Source: Novosphingopyxis baekryungensis DSM 16222 (GTDB taxonomy: Bacteria; Pseudomonadota; Alphaproteobacteria; Sphingomonadales; Sphingomonadaceae). Taken from it: a stretch of DNA of 64,000 bases. Positions 1 through 9,034 of the stretch are shown one piece after another. A model generated the notes under the pieces. The model did no database searches. It saw only the letters and a list, made by a program, of their open reading frames with translations, and was not told where the DNA came from. Every line of letters starts with the position of its first letter. Position 1 is the stretch's first letter. A program made the position numbers and the translations under genes. The DNA is taken from NCBI RefSeq assembly GCF_000420305.1, contig NZ_ATUR01000005.1:67001-131000 (forward strand). Reading direction: 5' to 3'.

Positions 1-1973
1 GCGAGCAACGCCGCATCGCCGAGCGCGTCCGATCCGGCAAAGGCCGCGCGGCGGCGTAGCGCGATGGCCGCCTCGCTCCATGGCAACAGCGCCAGCCCAT
101 GCGTCTCGACCGCCGCCAGCAGCGCCGCACGCACCGCCTCGGCATCGGGCGCGTCGTCCTGTCCCTTGCGCAGCGCGATGGCCCCCAGCCGCTCCTCGCG
201 CATGGCCGCAATCCGCTGCGCCCTGGCATCGTACCGCACGGTCCGGCGCGTCTCGATACGCCCGGCGAACAGCGCGCGCAGGGCGTCTTCGCCAATCGCC
301 GCGGCGGACAAGATGCGCGCGCCGCCAGCAGCGCCCTGCACGTCCGCGACGGCCAGCCAGTCCTGCTGTGCCAGCGGCGAGGCTGGATCGAGCCGGAAGC
401 CGCGCCCGCCCGCCGATATCCAATCCGCCCCGTCCGCACTGCGCCGTCTGGCCAGCCGGTCCGGAAAGGCCAGCGCCACCATCGCGCCGATCGACAGCGG
501 CTTGCCCTGCCCAGTCTTCACCAAGGCGGCCCAACGTTTGGCGAGGCCACGCGCCGCCTCCGCCTTGCGGCCCCGGTCGCCGCGCCAGCGCTGCAGCCGC
601 CCCTCCAGATCCTCCCCGCGCCCGCCAAGCCCGCGCTCCTGGCACAGCACCGCCACCTCCGCGCCTTCGCGCGCCTGCCCGTGCGCGCCGGCGATCACCA
701 GCATATGCGCCAGATGCGGCGGCATTGGCAGCGCGCTGAGCGCCGTGCCATGCGAGGTGATGTGACCATGCTCGTCGATGGCATCCAGCGCCTGCAAGGT
801 GGCCCGCGCCTGGTTGAGCGCGGCGGCGGACGGGGGATCGAGCCAGCGCAGCGCCGCCGGATCGGCCTCCCCCCATTGCGCGCAATCGAGCACCAGCGGC
901 GCCAGATCGCTCTCCAATATCTCCGGCGGATCATAGGGGATCAGCCCGCCGGTCGCCGCCTCCTCCCAAAGCCGGTACGCCGTGCCCGGCCCCTGCCGCG
1001 CCGCGCGCCCCGCCCGCTGGATCGCCCCGGCGCGGCTCACCCGTTCGGTCACCAGCCGGGGCGTGCCCGCCGCCAGATCGAAGCGCGGACGCCGCGCCAG
1101 ACCGCTATCGACGACGATGCGCACGCCGTCGATGGTCAGGCTGGTTTCGGCAATGCTGGTGGCAAGGATGACCTTGCGATGCCTCTCCGGATCGGGCCGG
1201 ATGGCGGCGCGCTGATCGGCGGGGTCGAGCGATCCGTGCAATGGCAGGATGCGGATTGCCGGGGGCAGACGCTCGGCCAGGCGCTCGCCGGTGCGCTCGA
1301 TCTCTCCGACACCGGGCAGGAAGGCGAGCACATCGCCCTCCTGTTCGGACAGCGCCCGCTGGATCGCGCCGGCCATGTCATCCTCGATCCGCCGTTCGGC
1401 ACGGCGACCGAGATGGACATGCTCCAGCACATGGCTGCGCCCCGCGCTCTCGATCACCGGGCATCCGTGCATCAAGGCCGAGAAGCGCGCGCCATCAAGC
1501 GTGGCGGACATGGCGAGCAACCGCAGATCGGGCCGGAACGCGGCCTGCGCTTCCAGCGCCAGCGCCAGGCTGAAGTCGCTGTCCAGGCTGCGCTCATGCA
1601 CTTCGTCGAACAGCACGGCGGCAATGCCGGACAGCTCCGGATCGGCGATGATGCGGTTGCGGAAAATGCCTTCGGTCAGCACCAGAATGCGCGTTTTGGC
1701 CGATCGCCTGCTGTCCATGCGCGTGGCATAACCGATGCTCTGCCCCACCGGTTCACCCGCCAGCTCGGCCATGCGCTCGGCGGCGGCGCGGGCGGCCAGG
1801 CGGCGGGGGCTGAGCAGCCATATCTCGCCATCGCACCATGGTTCGCCAAGCAAGGCGGGCGCGGCCATCGTCGTCTTGCCCGCCCCCGGCGGTGCAACCA
1901 GAACGGCATGGGTGCCATCGCGCAGGGCCGCCCGCAGATCGGGCAGCACCGCCTCGATCGGCAGCGCGCTCAT
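1..1973 (-). CDS. hrpB: ATP-dependent helicase HrpB (3' part beyond left edge)
   Basis: A DExH-box helicase of the HrpB family, likely RNA-directed and cytoplasmic; its physiological substrate is poorly defined in most bacteria. About 657 residues are visible and the C-terminus lies outside the window (E. coli HrpB is about 800 residues). The P-loop GAGKTT is at residues 30-35, the DEVHER box (motif II) near 121-126, and a SAT motif follows. The ATG at 1971-1973 overlaps the TGA of the upstream MATE gene as ATGA, which fixes the start and implies translational coupling. Identification is firm; only completeness is unknown. Confidence 0.93.
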   Translation of the reverse strand, partial: MSALPIEAVLPDLRAALRDGTHAVLVAPPGAGKTTMAAPALLGEPWCDGEIWLLSPRRLAARAAAERMAELAGEPVGQSIGYATRMDSRRSAKTRILVLTEGIFRNRIIADPELSGIAAVLFDEVHERSLDSDFSLALALEAQAAFRPDLRLLAMSATLDGARFSALMHGCPVIESAGRSHVLEHVHLGRRAERRIEDDMAGAIQRALSEQEGDVLAFLPGVGEIERTGERLAERLPPAIRILPLHGSLDPADQRAAIRPDPERHRKVILATSIAETSLTIDGVRIVVDSGLARRPRFDLAAGTPRLVTERVSRAGAIQRAGRAARQGPGTAYRLWEEAATGGLIPYDPPEILESDLAPLVLDCAQWGEADPAALRWLDPPSAAALNQARATLQALDAIDEHGHITSHGTALSALPMPPHLAHMLVIAGAHGQAREGAEVAVLCQERGLGGRGEDLEGRLQRWRGDRGRKAEAARGLAKRWAALVKTGQGKPLSIGAMVALAFPDRLARRRSADGADWISAGGRGFRLDPASPLAQQDWLAVADVQGAAGGARILSAAAIGEDALRALFAGRIETRRTVRYDARAQRIAAMREERLGAIALRKGQDDAPDAEAVRAALLAAVETHGLALLPWSEAAIALRRRAAFAGSDALGDAALL

Positions 1974-3364
1974 GGCGCGGTCGGCGCGAGCCCCAGACGC
2001 CCGCGCATCAGCCAGCGCCCGCACATCAGCACCGCTGTTGCGGCAAGACCGCCCGCCAGGCCGATCCAGACGCCGACGCCCGCCAGATCGGTATGAAAGG
2101 CCAGGTACCAGCCCAGGGTGAAACCGATGACCCAATAGCCAAGCCCGGCGAACAGCATGGGCACGCGCGTGTCCTGAATACCGCGCAAAAGCCCGGCGCC
2201 CACCGCCTGAAGCGAATCGACCAGTTGAAACACCGCCGCCACGCCGAGAAAGGCAACGGCCAAACGAAACACCTCGGCATCTTCCGCCGTGACGGGCCGC
2301 ACGAACAGGCCGACCAACTCTTCCGGGATCAGCCACATGAGCAAAGAGGACAAGGCAGCGGATGCCAGGCCGAGCGCCAGTGCCACCTTGCCGGTGCGCG
2401 ACAGGCCGATGCTGTCCGCCCGCCCATGGAAAATACCCGCGCGAACGGTTGCCGCCTGACCGATCGACAGCGGCACCATGAAGGCAAGCGCGGCGATCTG
2501 GATCGCCACGCTATGCGCAGCGAGCGAGGCGCGGCCGATCAGGCCCATCAGGAACACTGCGGCGGAGAAGACGGTGATCTCCATCGCATAGGTCATCGCG
2601 ATCGGCAGGCCCACGCTGAAGATGGCGCGGAAACGCTGCCAGTCCGGCCGCCAGAAGTTGCCGAACAAACGGTAGCGGCGGAAGCGCCGCACGCCCGTCA
2701 CCACCAGCACGCCGCCAATGCCCAGCACCGTCTGCGCCAGCGCGTTGGCAATCGCCGCCCCTTCCAGCCCCAGCTCCGGCAAACCAAAGGCGCCGAACAC
2801 CAGTACCCAGCAAGCCAACGCGTTGAACCCCAGGCCAGCCATCATCACGTAGACGCCCCACATCGGCCGTTCCAGCGCGGTGACAAAATAGCGCAGCACC
2901 AGACCCACGAGCCAAGGGAACAGGCCCCACATGGCGATGCGCACGAAGCGCCCCGCCGCTTCGGACAGATCGGGCGACTGGCCGAGAAGCAGGTAGATCG
3001 CCTCGGCATGCCACAGGATCGCCCATACCGGGATGCAGATGGCGGCACTGGCCCAGATGGCCTGGCGCACGGTGCGCCGGATATCGCGAACGCTGTTGGA
3101 ACGCGCGCCATATTCCGCGGCGATCAGCGGCGAGGTGGCGGTCACCAGCCCCATGCAGAACACGCCGAACACCCAGTAGAGATTCACGCCCAGCGCGGCA
3201 GCGGCCAGCGCGTCGACATCATAGCGTCCGAGGATCAGCACATCGGTGGTGTTGATCGCCGCCTGCGCCAGATTGCCGACGACCAGCGGCAACGCCAGGC
3301 GCAGCGTCAACAGGCCTTCACGCCGGAACGATCCGGCGGGGCTGGTGGTGGCAGCGGTGGTCAC
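1970..3364 (-). CDS. MATE family multidrug/metabolite efflux transporter
   Basis: Inner-membrane protein of 464 residues, the normal size for MATE (NorM/DinF-like) antiporters, which expel organic cations using Na+ or H+ gradients. The translation alternates about twelve hydrophobic segments with short loops. Near the N-terminus it carries the family pattern of a first helix (LPLVVGNLAQAA) followed by TDVLILGRY, and the two halves of about 200 residues resemble each other in layout. It lies only 6 bases after the polyprenyl synthase stop and runs into hrpB by ATGA, so the three may be co-transcribed. Substrate cannot be predicted from sequence. Confidence 0.9.
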   Translation of the reverse strand: MTTAATTSPAGSFRREGLLTLRLALPLVVGNLAQAAINTTDVLILGRYDVDALAAAALGVNLYWVFGVFCMGLVTATSPLIAAEYGARSNSVRDIRRTVRQAIWASAAICIPVWAILWHAEAIYLLLGQSPDLSEAAGRFVRIAMWGLFPWLVGLVLRYFVTALERPMWGVYVMMAGLGFNALACWVLVFGAFGLPELGLEGAAIANALAQTVLGIGGVLVVTGVRRFRRYRLFGNFWRPDWQRFRAIFSVGLPIAMTYAMEITVFSAAVFLMGLIGRASLAAHSVAIQIAALAFMVPLSIGQAATVRAGIFHGRADSIGLSRTGKVALALGLASAALSSLLMWLIPEELVGLFVRPVTAEDAEVFRLAVAFLGVAAVFQLVDSLQAVGAGLLRGIQDTRVPMLFAGLGYWVIGFTLGWYLAFHTDLAGVGVWIGLAGGLAATAVLMCGRWLMRGRLGLAPTAP

Positions 3365-3370
3365 GACCGC

Positions 3371-4384
3371 CTAATAAGCGCGACTGATCGCGAACTCCAC
3401 GGCTTCTATCAGGGCCGCTTTGGCCGGACCGGCGGGGAACGGCGCAATGGCATCGATGGCGCGCTGGCCATAATGCCGGGCACGCTCCAGGCTGTCGGCA
3501 ATCGCGTCATGACTGTGCATCAGCTGTGTGGCATGCGCCAGATCATCATCCGATACGCGCCGCCCGGCCATGGCTTCGCGCCAGAAGGCCTGCTCTTCCT
3601 CATTGCCGCGCGCGAAAGCCAGAATGACGGGCAGCGTGATCTTGCCGTCGCGAAAATCGTCGCCCACGCCCTTGCCCATCGTCTCGCTGTCGGAAGCATA
3701 ATCGATGGCATCGTCAACCAGCTGAAAGGCGATGCCGAGATTGCGGCCATAACGGTCGAGCGCCTCTTCCACCTTGTCGTCACGCTCGGCCACCACCGCG
3801 GCGATGCGGCAGGCGGCGGCGAACAGGGCGGCGGTCTTGGCACCGATGATGGTGAGATAATGCTCCTCATTCGTCGCCAGTTGGCGCTGCGCGGTCAGCT
3901 GGTCGACCTCGCCCTCGGCAATGACGGCGGACGCGTTGCTGAGAATTTTTAGCGCCTTCAGCGAACCGTCTTCGACCATCAGCTCGAAACTGCGCGAAAA
4001 CAGGAAATCGCCCACCAGCACGGCCGCCGGATTGCCGAAGATCAGGTTCGCAGCCGTTTTGCCCCGGCGCATGTCCGATCCATCGACCACATCGTCGTGC
4101 AGCAAGGTTGCGGTGTGGATGAACTCCACCGCCGCCGCCAGCTTGTGGTGGCGGTCACCGGGATAATCGAGCAGCGATGCGCAGGCCAGCGTCAGCATCG
4201 GCCGCAACCGCTTGCCGCCCCCGGCGATGAGATGGCCGGCCAGTTCGGGAATGAGCGGGATCTTGGATTGCATGCGATCGAGAATCACGCTGTTCACGCG
4301 GTTCATGTCGCCCTGCACGAGCGTCATCATGGGTTCCAGGGAGGCCGCGTGGCCCGGCTTCAGCTGATGAACGTTCGTGGCCAT
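3371..4384 (-). CDS. ispB: Polyprenyl diphosphate synthase (ubiquinone side chain type)
   Basis: Trans-isoprenyl diphosphate synthase of 337 residues from the chosen ATG. It condenses isopentenyl diphosphate units on an allylic primer; IspB-type enzymes make the ubiquinone tail. The first aspartate-rich motif HDDVVD lies at about residues 96-101 and the second, LVDDAIDY, at 222-229, with GGGKRLRP near residue 55 for IPP binding. An upstream in-frame ATG at 4411 would add nine residues that are not typical of the family, so the ATG at 4384 (MATNVHQL) is preferred. Chain length is not deducible with confidence; decaprenyl would fit a Q-10 alphaproteobacterium (inference). Confidence 0.9.
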   Translation of the reverse strand: MATNVHQLKPGHAASLEPMMTLVQGDMNRVNSVILDRMQSKIPLIPELAGHLIAGGGKRLRPMLTLACASLLDYPGDRHHKLAAAVEFIHTATLLHDDVVDGSDMRRGKTAANLIFGNPAAVLVGDFLFSRSFELMVEDGSLKALKILSNASAVIAEGEVDQLTAQRQLATNEEHYLTIIGAKTAALFAAACRIAAVVAERDDKVEEALDRYGRNLGIAFQLVDDAIDYASDSETMGKGVGDDFRDGKITLPVILAFARGNEEEQAFWREAMAGRRVSDDDLAHATQLMHSHDAIADSLERARHYGQRAIDAIAPFPAGPAKAALIEAVEFAISRAY

Positions 4385-4474
4385 GGTTGGCGGGATGTGG
4401 CAACTCGCCACGCCGAACGCAAGCGAAAGCGGGCGGCCTGCGCAACGCCGGTTCGAATCGGTGTCAGCGGCGGA

Positions 4475-5851
4475 TCAATGGGCCGCCTTTGGAAGCCAGA
4501 GCCGCGCCAGCAATCCGCCCAGATCCTCGCTTTCCTCCAGCGTGATACCGCCTTCGTAGATCTCGGCCACATCGCGTACGATCGCAAGGCCGAGGCCGGT
4601 GCCGGGCTTGCCGGTGTCCAGCCGGGCGCCCCGCGCGAAGATGCGCTCACGCTCATCTTCGGGAATGCCCATCCCGTCATCCTCGACCTGAATTTCCACC
4701 CGGTCGGCCAGTTCTTCCACGGTCACGAACACGCTGCCGCCGCCATATTTGGCGGCATTTTCAATGAGGTTGCCCAGCATCTCGTCCAGATCCTGCCGCT
4801 CGCAGGCCACCGCGGCGTCTTTCGCACCGCTGATGTCCAACCGCACCGCCTCGTACAGGCGACCGACGGCGCGCTCGACCGATTCCAGCGAAGGCCAGAC
4901 GTCCGCGCGGCTATGCGCATGCCCCCGCCGACCGACCGCACGCGCGCGCGCCAGATGGTGATCGACCTGACGGCGCATGGTGGTCGATTCGCGCATCACC
5001 ACCTGATCGAGATCGGGCGCGCGGGCGGTGGCCGCGTTCATGATGACGGTCAGCGGGGTCTTGAGCGCATGGGCCAGATTGCCGGCATGTCGCCGCGCCT
5101 CCTCCGCCTGCCGCTCATTATGATCGAGCAGCGCGTTGAGCTCGCCGACCATGGGCATCACCTCTTCGGGAAAGGGATCGGTGATCCGGCTCTTGCGGCC
5201 GGACCGCATCTCGGCAATCGCAAGCCGCACCGAACGCAGCGGCCACAGGCCATATAGCGTCTGCAGCGCCGCCATCACCACCAGCCCGATGCCCAGAATG
5301 GCGAAGCTCACCAGCAGGGTGGATCGCAACTCCTTGACGTCCTTCGTCACCGTTTCGGTGCTCTGCGCGACCGCGAAATTCCAGCGAATGTCGCTGTCCG
5401 GCAGGATGATCGTCCGCTCGACCAGCCGGAGCGGTTCGCCCTGGAAGCTGTCCACATCGCGAAAATGCGGCCTGAGATAGGTCTCACCGGTGTTGACCGG
5501 CAAGGTACGATCCCACAGCGAGCGTGAGGGATAAGGCGCGTAGTCGCCGCCGGAAATCTGATAATAGAGGCCGCTATTGGGCTCCAGAAAGCGCTGGTCG
5601 CCAAGCGGCCGGACGAGGCGTACCTCGCCGACCGGGTCGATCTCGGCCGATGCGATCATCGCGGTCAGCACGTAATTGAGTTGATCGTCGAAATTGTTGG
5701 TGACCGAGCTCACCAGCACCCGGTCCAGCGCCAGCCCGCCGCCCAGCAACAGCACGCCGATCCACAGCGCTGCCACGCCGATCATGCGCTTGCTGAGCGA
5801 GCCGGTGTTCTGGGGTTGGCGGGCAGGGTCCGCATGGCCCGCAGCCGCCAC
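4475..5851 (-). CDS. Two-component sensor histidine kinase (PhoQ-like architecture)
   Basis: Membrane histidine kinase of 458 residues. The order seen is a cytoplasmic N-tail, TM1 at about 23-45, a periplasmic sensor of about 130 residues, TM2 at 179-200, then the kinase core: H-box AHALKTPL with phosphoacceptor His261, N-box NLIENAAKYG (361-370), and glycine boxes DDGMGIP and GTGLGLAIV. The H-box form NLAHALKTPL is typical of the PhoQ/QseC-like group. The listed start is a GTG; an upstream CTG is possible because the frame stays open back to the regulator stop. It follows the response regulator by about 50 bases, its obvious partner. The ligand is unknown. Confidence 0.9.
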   Translation of the reverse strand: MAAAGHADPARQPQNTGSLSKRMIGVAALWIGVLLLGGGLALDRVLVSSVTNNFDDQLNYVLTAMIASAEIDPVGEVRLVRPLGDQRFLEPNSGLYYQISGGDYAPYPSRSLWDRTLPVNTGETYLRPHFRDVDSFQGEPLRLVERTIILPDSDIRWNFAVAQSTETVTKDVKELRSTLLVSFAILGIGLVVMAALQTLYGLWPLRSVRLAIAEMRSGRKSRITDPFPEEVMPMVGELNALLDHNERQAEEARRHAGNLAHALKTPLTVIMNAATARAPDLDQVVMRESTTMRRQVDHHLARARAVGRRGHAHSRADVWPSLESVERAVGRLYEAVRLDISGAKDAAVACERQDLDEMLGNLIENAAKYGGGSVFVTVEELADRVEIQVEDDGMGIPEDERERIFARGARLDTGKPGTGLGLAIVRDVAEIYEGGITLEESEDLGGLLARLWLPKAAH

Positions 5852-5901
5852 GCCTTCGGGCGTGAGCGCAGCGGGCGCGGCATCGATGGCGGCGATCTGG
5901 T

Positions 5902-6570
5902 TCAGGCGTCGGGATCCTCAAGACTGTAACCCAGGCCGCGAATGGTGGTGATGACCTCCGCGCCCAGCTTCTTGCGAATACGCGTGACGAACACCTCGAT
6001 GGTGTTGCTGTCCCGGTCGAAATCCTGATCGTAGATATGTTCGATCAGCTCGGTCCTGCTGACCACCTTGCCCTTGTGATGCATGAGATAGCTCAGCAGC
6101 TTATATTCCTGTGCGGTAAGCTTCACCGGCTCGCCGGCCAGCGTGACCTTGCCCGAGCGCGTGTCGAGCCGCACGTCGCCTGCGTTCAGCTCGCTCGATG
6201 CATTGCCGGACGCGCGGCGGATCAGCGCGCGCAGACGCGCGATCAGTTCTTCGGTCTGGAACGGCTTGGCCAGATAATCATCGGCCCCGGCGTCAAGACC
6301 GGCGACCTTGTCCGACCAACTGTCGCGCGCTGTCAGCACCAGCACGGGGAACTTGCGCCCCTCCTTGCGCCAGCGGTCCAGCACCGTCAGGCCGTCGATT
6401 TCGGGCAGGCCAAGATCGAGAATGATGGCATCGTAATTTTCGGTGGAGCCCATGAAATGGCCGTCTTCCCCGTCGGTCGACAGATCGACCGCATAGCCGA
6501 TCCCCTCGAGCGTGGATTTCAACTGCTGGCCGAGCGTGGGTTCGTCTTCGACGATTAGGACGCGCATCAT
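5902..6570 (-). CDS. OmpR/PhoP-family response regulator
   Basis: A receiver domain (1-120) joined to a winged-helix DNA-binding domain (about 128-220), 222 residues, normal for OmpR-type regulators. Phosphoacceptor Asp52 sits in ILDLGLP, Thr80 in VLTARD and Lys102 in LAKPF. The C-terminal part shows the recognition region FVTRIRKKLG and the closing TIRGLGYSL typical of the subfamily. Two Met codons start the frame; the second (6567) matches relatives equally well. It lies directly upstream of the sensor kinase and downstream of a PepSY protein on the same strand, so these three look like one signalling operon. Target genes are not visible. Confidence 0.93.
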   Translation of the reverse strand: MMRVLIVEDEPTLGQQLKSTLEGIGYAVDLSTDGEDGHFMGSTENYDAIILDLGLPEIDGLTVLDRWRKEGRKFPVLVLTARDSWSDKVAGLDAGADDYLAKPFQTEELIARLRALIRRASGNASSELNAGDVRLDTRSGKVTLAGEPVKLTAQEYKLLSYLMHHKGKVVSRTELIEHIYDQDFDRDSNTIEVFVTRIRKKLGAEVITTIRGLGYSLEDPDA

Positions 6571-6701
6571 ATTCTCCGGATTGCCTGACGATATCAGTCT
6601 GTACTGCTGCGTAACGATTAGGGCAGCACTTAGTTCACGGCAATTGCATTGCTACGGCATGGCGACTTCGGCAGCCCACCGCCGCCCGGCACGTCTCCGC
6701 C

Positions 6702-7010
6702 TCAGCGGGTGGCGATGATCTTGCCGGTGGTGGCATCCACCTCGACAAAATAGACCCGGCCATCCTTGAGGAACTTGAGCCGATAAATCTGCTCGCGCGG
6801 GAAATATTCCGGGCCGAGATATTGCATGCCGCGCATCTTGGGCAGCACCAGCTGCTCGATCTCGCGCAGGCTCATCGTTCGTCCGGACGCCAGATGATTG
6901 CGCGCCCGGTCGCTGTCGTCATGGGATTGCGCATTGGCATAGGTTGCCAGCGGCACCATCGGCGCTGTGGCCGTCAGCATCGCGGCAATCAGGAGGGACG
7001 TTATTCGCAT
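6702..7010 (-). CDS. Small periplasmic PepSY-domain protein
   Basis: 102 residues with a signal peptide (basic start MRIT, hydrophobic run, likely cleavage after TYANA near residue 27) and a C-terminal PepSY-like domain (about 45-102) ending in VYFVEVDATTGKIIATR, the characteristic final beta strand. PepSY proteins often act as inhibitors of proteases or as periplasmic accessories of two-component systems. A GAGGGA Shine-Dalgarno lies just upstream of the ATG. It precedes the response regulator by about 130 bases on the same strand; comparable PepSY-regulator-kinase triplets are common in alphaproteobacteria, so a role in sensing is inferred, not shown. Confidence 0.8.
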   Translation of the reverse strand: MRITSLLIAAMLTATAPMVPLATYANAQSHDDSDRARNHLASGRTMSLREIEQLVLPKMRGMQYLGPEYFPREQIYRLKFLKDGRVYFVEVDATTGKIIATR

Positions 7011-7086
7011 CGTCCCTCCCCTCTAGCCATAAACCATTGAACCTTTTGTGAATGTGTCTGTCAGCCAGCGTATCACAAGGAAAAGG

Positions 7087-7833
7087 CTATCGGACCATCT
7101 CATAATCGAACGCCACCGTCACACTGGTGCCGACTTCACCGGGCTGCACAGGGGCGGATGCGTCCTCGGCCTTGAGCCGCGCGGCCATCGGGCGTGGCGG
7201 CTGCGGTTCGCCGCCGCCATTGAACACCGCCTCGGAAATGCTGAGGAGGCGGATATCCGAATAGCCCGCCGCCTTGGCATAAGCGAGCGCCTGGGCCTGC
7301 GCACTGCGGATCGTTCTGGCACGCGCTTCGGCTTTCACTGCCATATCGTCGGCAATGAAGAAACGTGGGCCGTTGAGATTGTCCGCGCCGCCCGCCACGA
7401 TCTTGTCCAACATATCGCCCAGTCGGTCGATCTTGCGCACCGTCACGGTGACCATGTTGCTCACCTGATAGCCGGTGAACTGACGCTCGCCATCGCGCGG
7501 ATAGTCATATTGCGCATTCAGGCTGATGCCGCTGGTCTGGATATCCTTGTCTTCCACGCCGAGCGCCTTGATCCGCTTGATCAGGGCCTGCATCTGCTGG
7601 CTGTTCTGGCGCAGCGCCGCGCTGGCCGTGGGCGCCGTGGTGGTCACGCCGGTGCCAAAGCTGGCCGCATCCGGGCTGGAGCGGACCTCTTCGGTCACGC
7701 TCAGCGAGATGACCGGGCCTTGCGAGGGCACCTGCACCTGCGCCGCAGATGCCGCCGATGCTGGCAGGGCCATGGCAGCAGGCAGGGCTGCGCCCAGCAG
7801 AAGGGCAAGGGCGGGACGGCGAAAATAGGTCAT
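7087..7833 (-). CDS. SIMPL domain (DUF541) exported protein
   Basis: 248 residues with an N-terminal signal peptide ending near ALPASAASA (about residue 30), then a SIMPL/DUF541 domain to the end. The pattern LSVTEEVRSSPDAA followed by MQALIKRIKALGVEDKDIQTSGI is diagnostic: relatives of the E. coli YggE type share the run that places a short conserved loop after an amphipathic helix. YggE is linked to oxidative stress resistance, and other members are outer-membrane or periplasmic proteins of unknown activity. It is a likely single-gene unit, with the PepSY gene 76 bases downstream. The function here is unknown beyond the family. Confidence 0.88.
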   Translation of the reverse strand: MTYFRRPALALLLGAALPAAMALPASAASAAQVQVPSQGPVISLSVTEEVRSSPDAASFGTGVTTTAPTASAALRQNSQQMQALIKRIKALGVEDKDIQTSGISLNAQYDYPRDGERQFTGYQVSNMVTVTVRKIDRLGDMLDKIVAGGADNLNGPRFFIADDMAVKAEARARTIRSAQAQALAYAKAAGYSDIRLLSISEAVFNGGGEPQPPRPMAARLKAEDASAPVQPGEVGTSVTVAFDYEMVR

Positions 7834-8128
7834 CGGTACACTCCATGTTCGTTTCGCTGCAGCAATGGATCAGACAAGCTGCCGGTTCCCTGAACGAACC
7901 GCCATCGCGCGGCGGGCATCGCAGAGACCGCAATTGCGGGGCCGGGCATCGCAGGGACGGACGAAAGCTGCGGTATGGCGGCCTGAAACAATGGTTGGGC
8001 CGGGCACGCCCGCCGCGTCTTGAAGGGCTTTGGCCGATGTCATAGCTCCTCTGGCACAGCCTGTGATCTGCGTCTTCGCCCGTGCGCACGATCTTTTCTA
8101 TTCCATCGTGCGAGCAAGCGAGCCCATC
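7834..8128. other. Intergenic region between divergent SIMPL and cysD genes
   Basis: This 295-base stretch separates a minus-strand gene from the plus-strand sulfate operon and must carry promoters for both. The cysD frame stays open back to a TTG at 8030, but the added 33 residues (a hydrophobic, cysteine-containing run) are foreign to CysD. No clear sigma-70 promoter, CysB-like repeat, riboswitch or terminator could be picked out by eye. Confidence 0.5.
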
Positions 8129-9034
8129 ATGTCCGCCACCAACCTGACCCATCTGCAGCGGCTCGAGGCCGAGAGCATCCACATCATGCGGGAAGTGGCG
8201 GCAGAAACGGAAAAGCCGGTGATGCTCTATTCGGTGGGCAAGGACAGCGCGGTGATGCTGCATCTGGCCAAGAAGGCCTTCTACCCCTCTCCCCCGCCCT
8301 TCCCGCTGATGCATGTCGACACGACCTGGAAATTCCAGGCAATGTACGCCCTGCGCGAAAAGGCCGCCGCCGATGCCGGCATGGAGCTGATCGTCCATCA
8401 GAATCCGGAGGCCAAGGAACGCGGGATCAATCCGTTCGATCATGGCGCCATGCACACCGATATGTGGAAGACCGAGGGGCTGAAACAGGCGCTCGACCTG
8501 CATGGGTTCGATGCGGCCTTTGGCGGCGCGCGGCGCGACGAGGAAAAAAGCCGCGCCAAGGAGCGCATCTTCTCCTTCCGCACCGCCAATCACCGCTGGG
8601 ACCCGAAGAACCAGCGCCCCGAATTATGGAAGCTCTACAACACGCGCAAGGCGGCGGGCGAAAGCATCCGCGTCTTCCCGCTGTCCAACTGGACCGAGCT
8701 GGATATCTGGCAATATATCCATCTGGAAAATATCGAGATCGTGCCGCTCTATTTCAGTGCCCCGCGCCCGACCGTGGAGCGCGACGGCATGCTGCTGATG
8801 GTCGATGACGATCGCTTCCGTTTCCGGGATGGCGAGCAGCCGGTCACCCGCTCGATCCGCTTCCGCACGCTGGGCTGCTACCCGCTGACCGGCGCGGTCG
8901 AGAGCGAGGCGGCCACCCTGCCCGAGATCATCCAGGAAATGCTGCTGACCACCACCTCGGAACGGCAGGGCCGCGCGATCGATCACGATCAGTCCGCCAG
9001 CATGGAAAAGAAGAAGCAGGAGGGCTATTTCTGA
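8129..9034 (+). CDS. cysD: Sulfate adenylyltransferase subunit 2 (CysD)
   Basis: The small catalytic subunit of ATP sulfurylase: it adenylates sulfate to adenosine phosphosulfate, driven by GTP hydrolysis on CysN. From the ATG at 8129 the product is 301 residues, the usual length. The PP-loop [11 protein letters not shown] near residue 36 binds ATP; the [15 protein letters not shown] and [12 protein letters not shown] blocks and the C-terminal [13 protein letters not shown] segment are typical of CysD. A TTG at 8030 would give a longer form but is rejected on family length. The stop shares one base with the cysNC start (TGATG), so the subunits are translationally coupled. Confidence 0.96.
   Translation: MSATNLTHLQRLEAESIHIMREVAAETEKPVMLYSVGKDSAVMLHLAKKAFYPSPPPFPLMHVDTTWKFQAMYALREKAAADAGMELIVHQNPEAKERGINPFDHGAMHTDMWKTEGLKQALDLHGFDAAFGGARRDEEKSRAKERIFSFRTANHRWDPKNQRPELWKLYNTRKAAGESIRVFPLSNWTELDIWQYIHLENIEIVPLYFSAPRPTVERDGMLLMVDDDRFRFRDGEQPVTRSIRFRTLGCYPLTGAVESEAATLPEIIQEMLLTTTSERQGRAIDHDQSASMEKKKQEGYF

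Noticed and set aside
99-2096. Long plus-strand open frame opposite hrpB, and similar ones at 1838-3952, 29783-31699 and 46688-48271
   Set aside because: They are antisense to genes with clear families, have arginine/glutamine/histidine-rich text without domains, and arise from the GC-biased third positions of the true genes.
8030-8128. Longer CysD starting at TTG 8030
   Set aside because: The added 33 residues do not match CysD; the ATG at 8129 gives the normal length.
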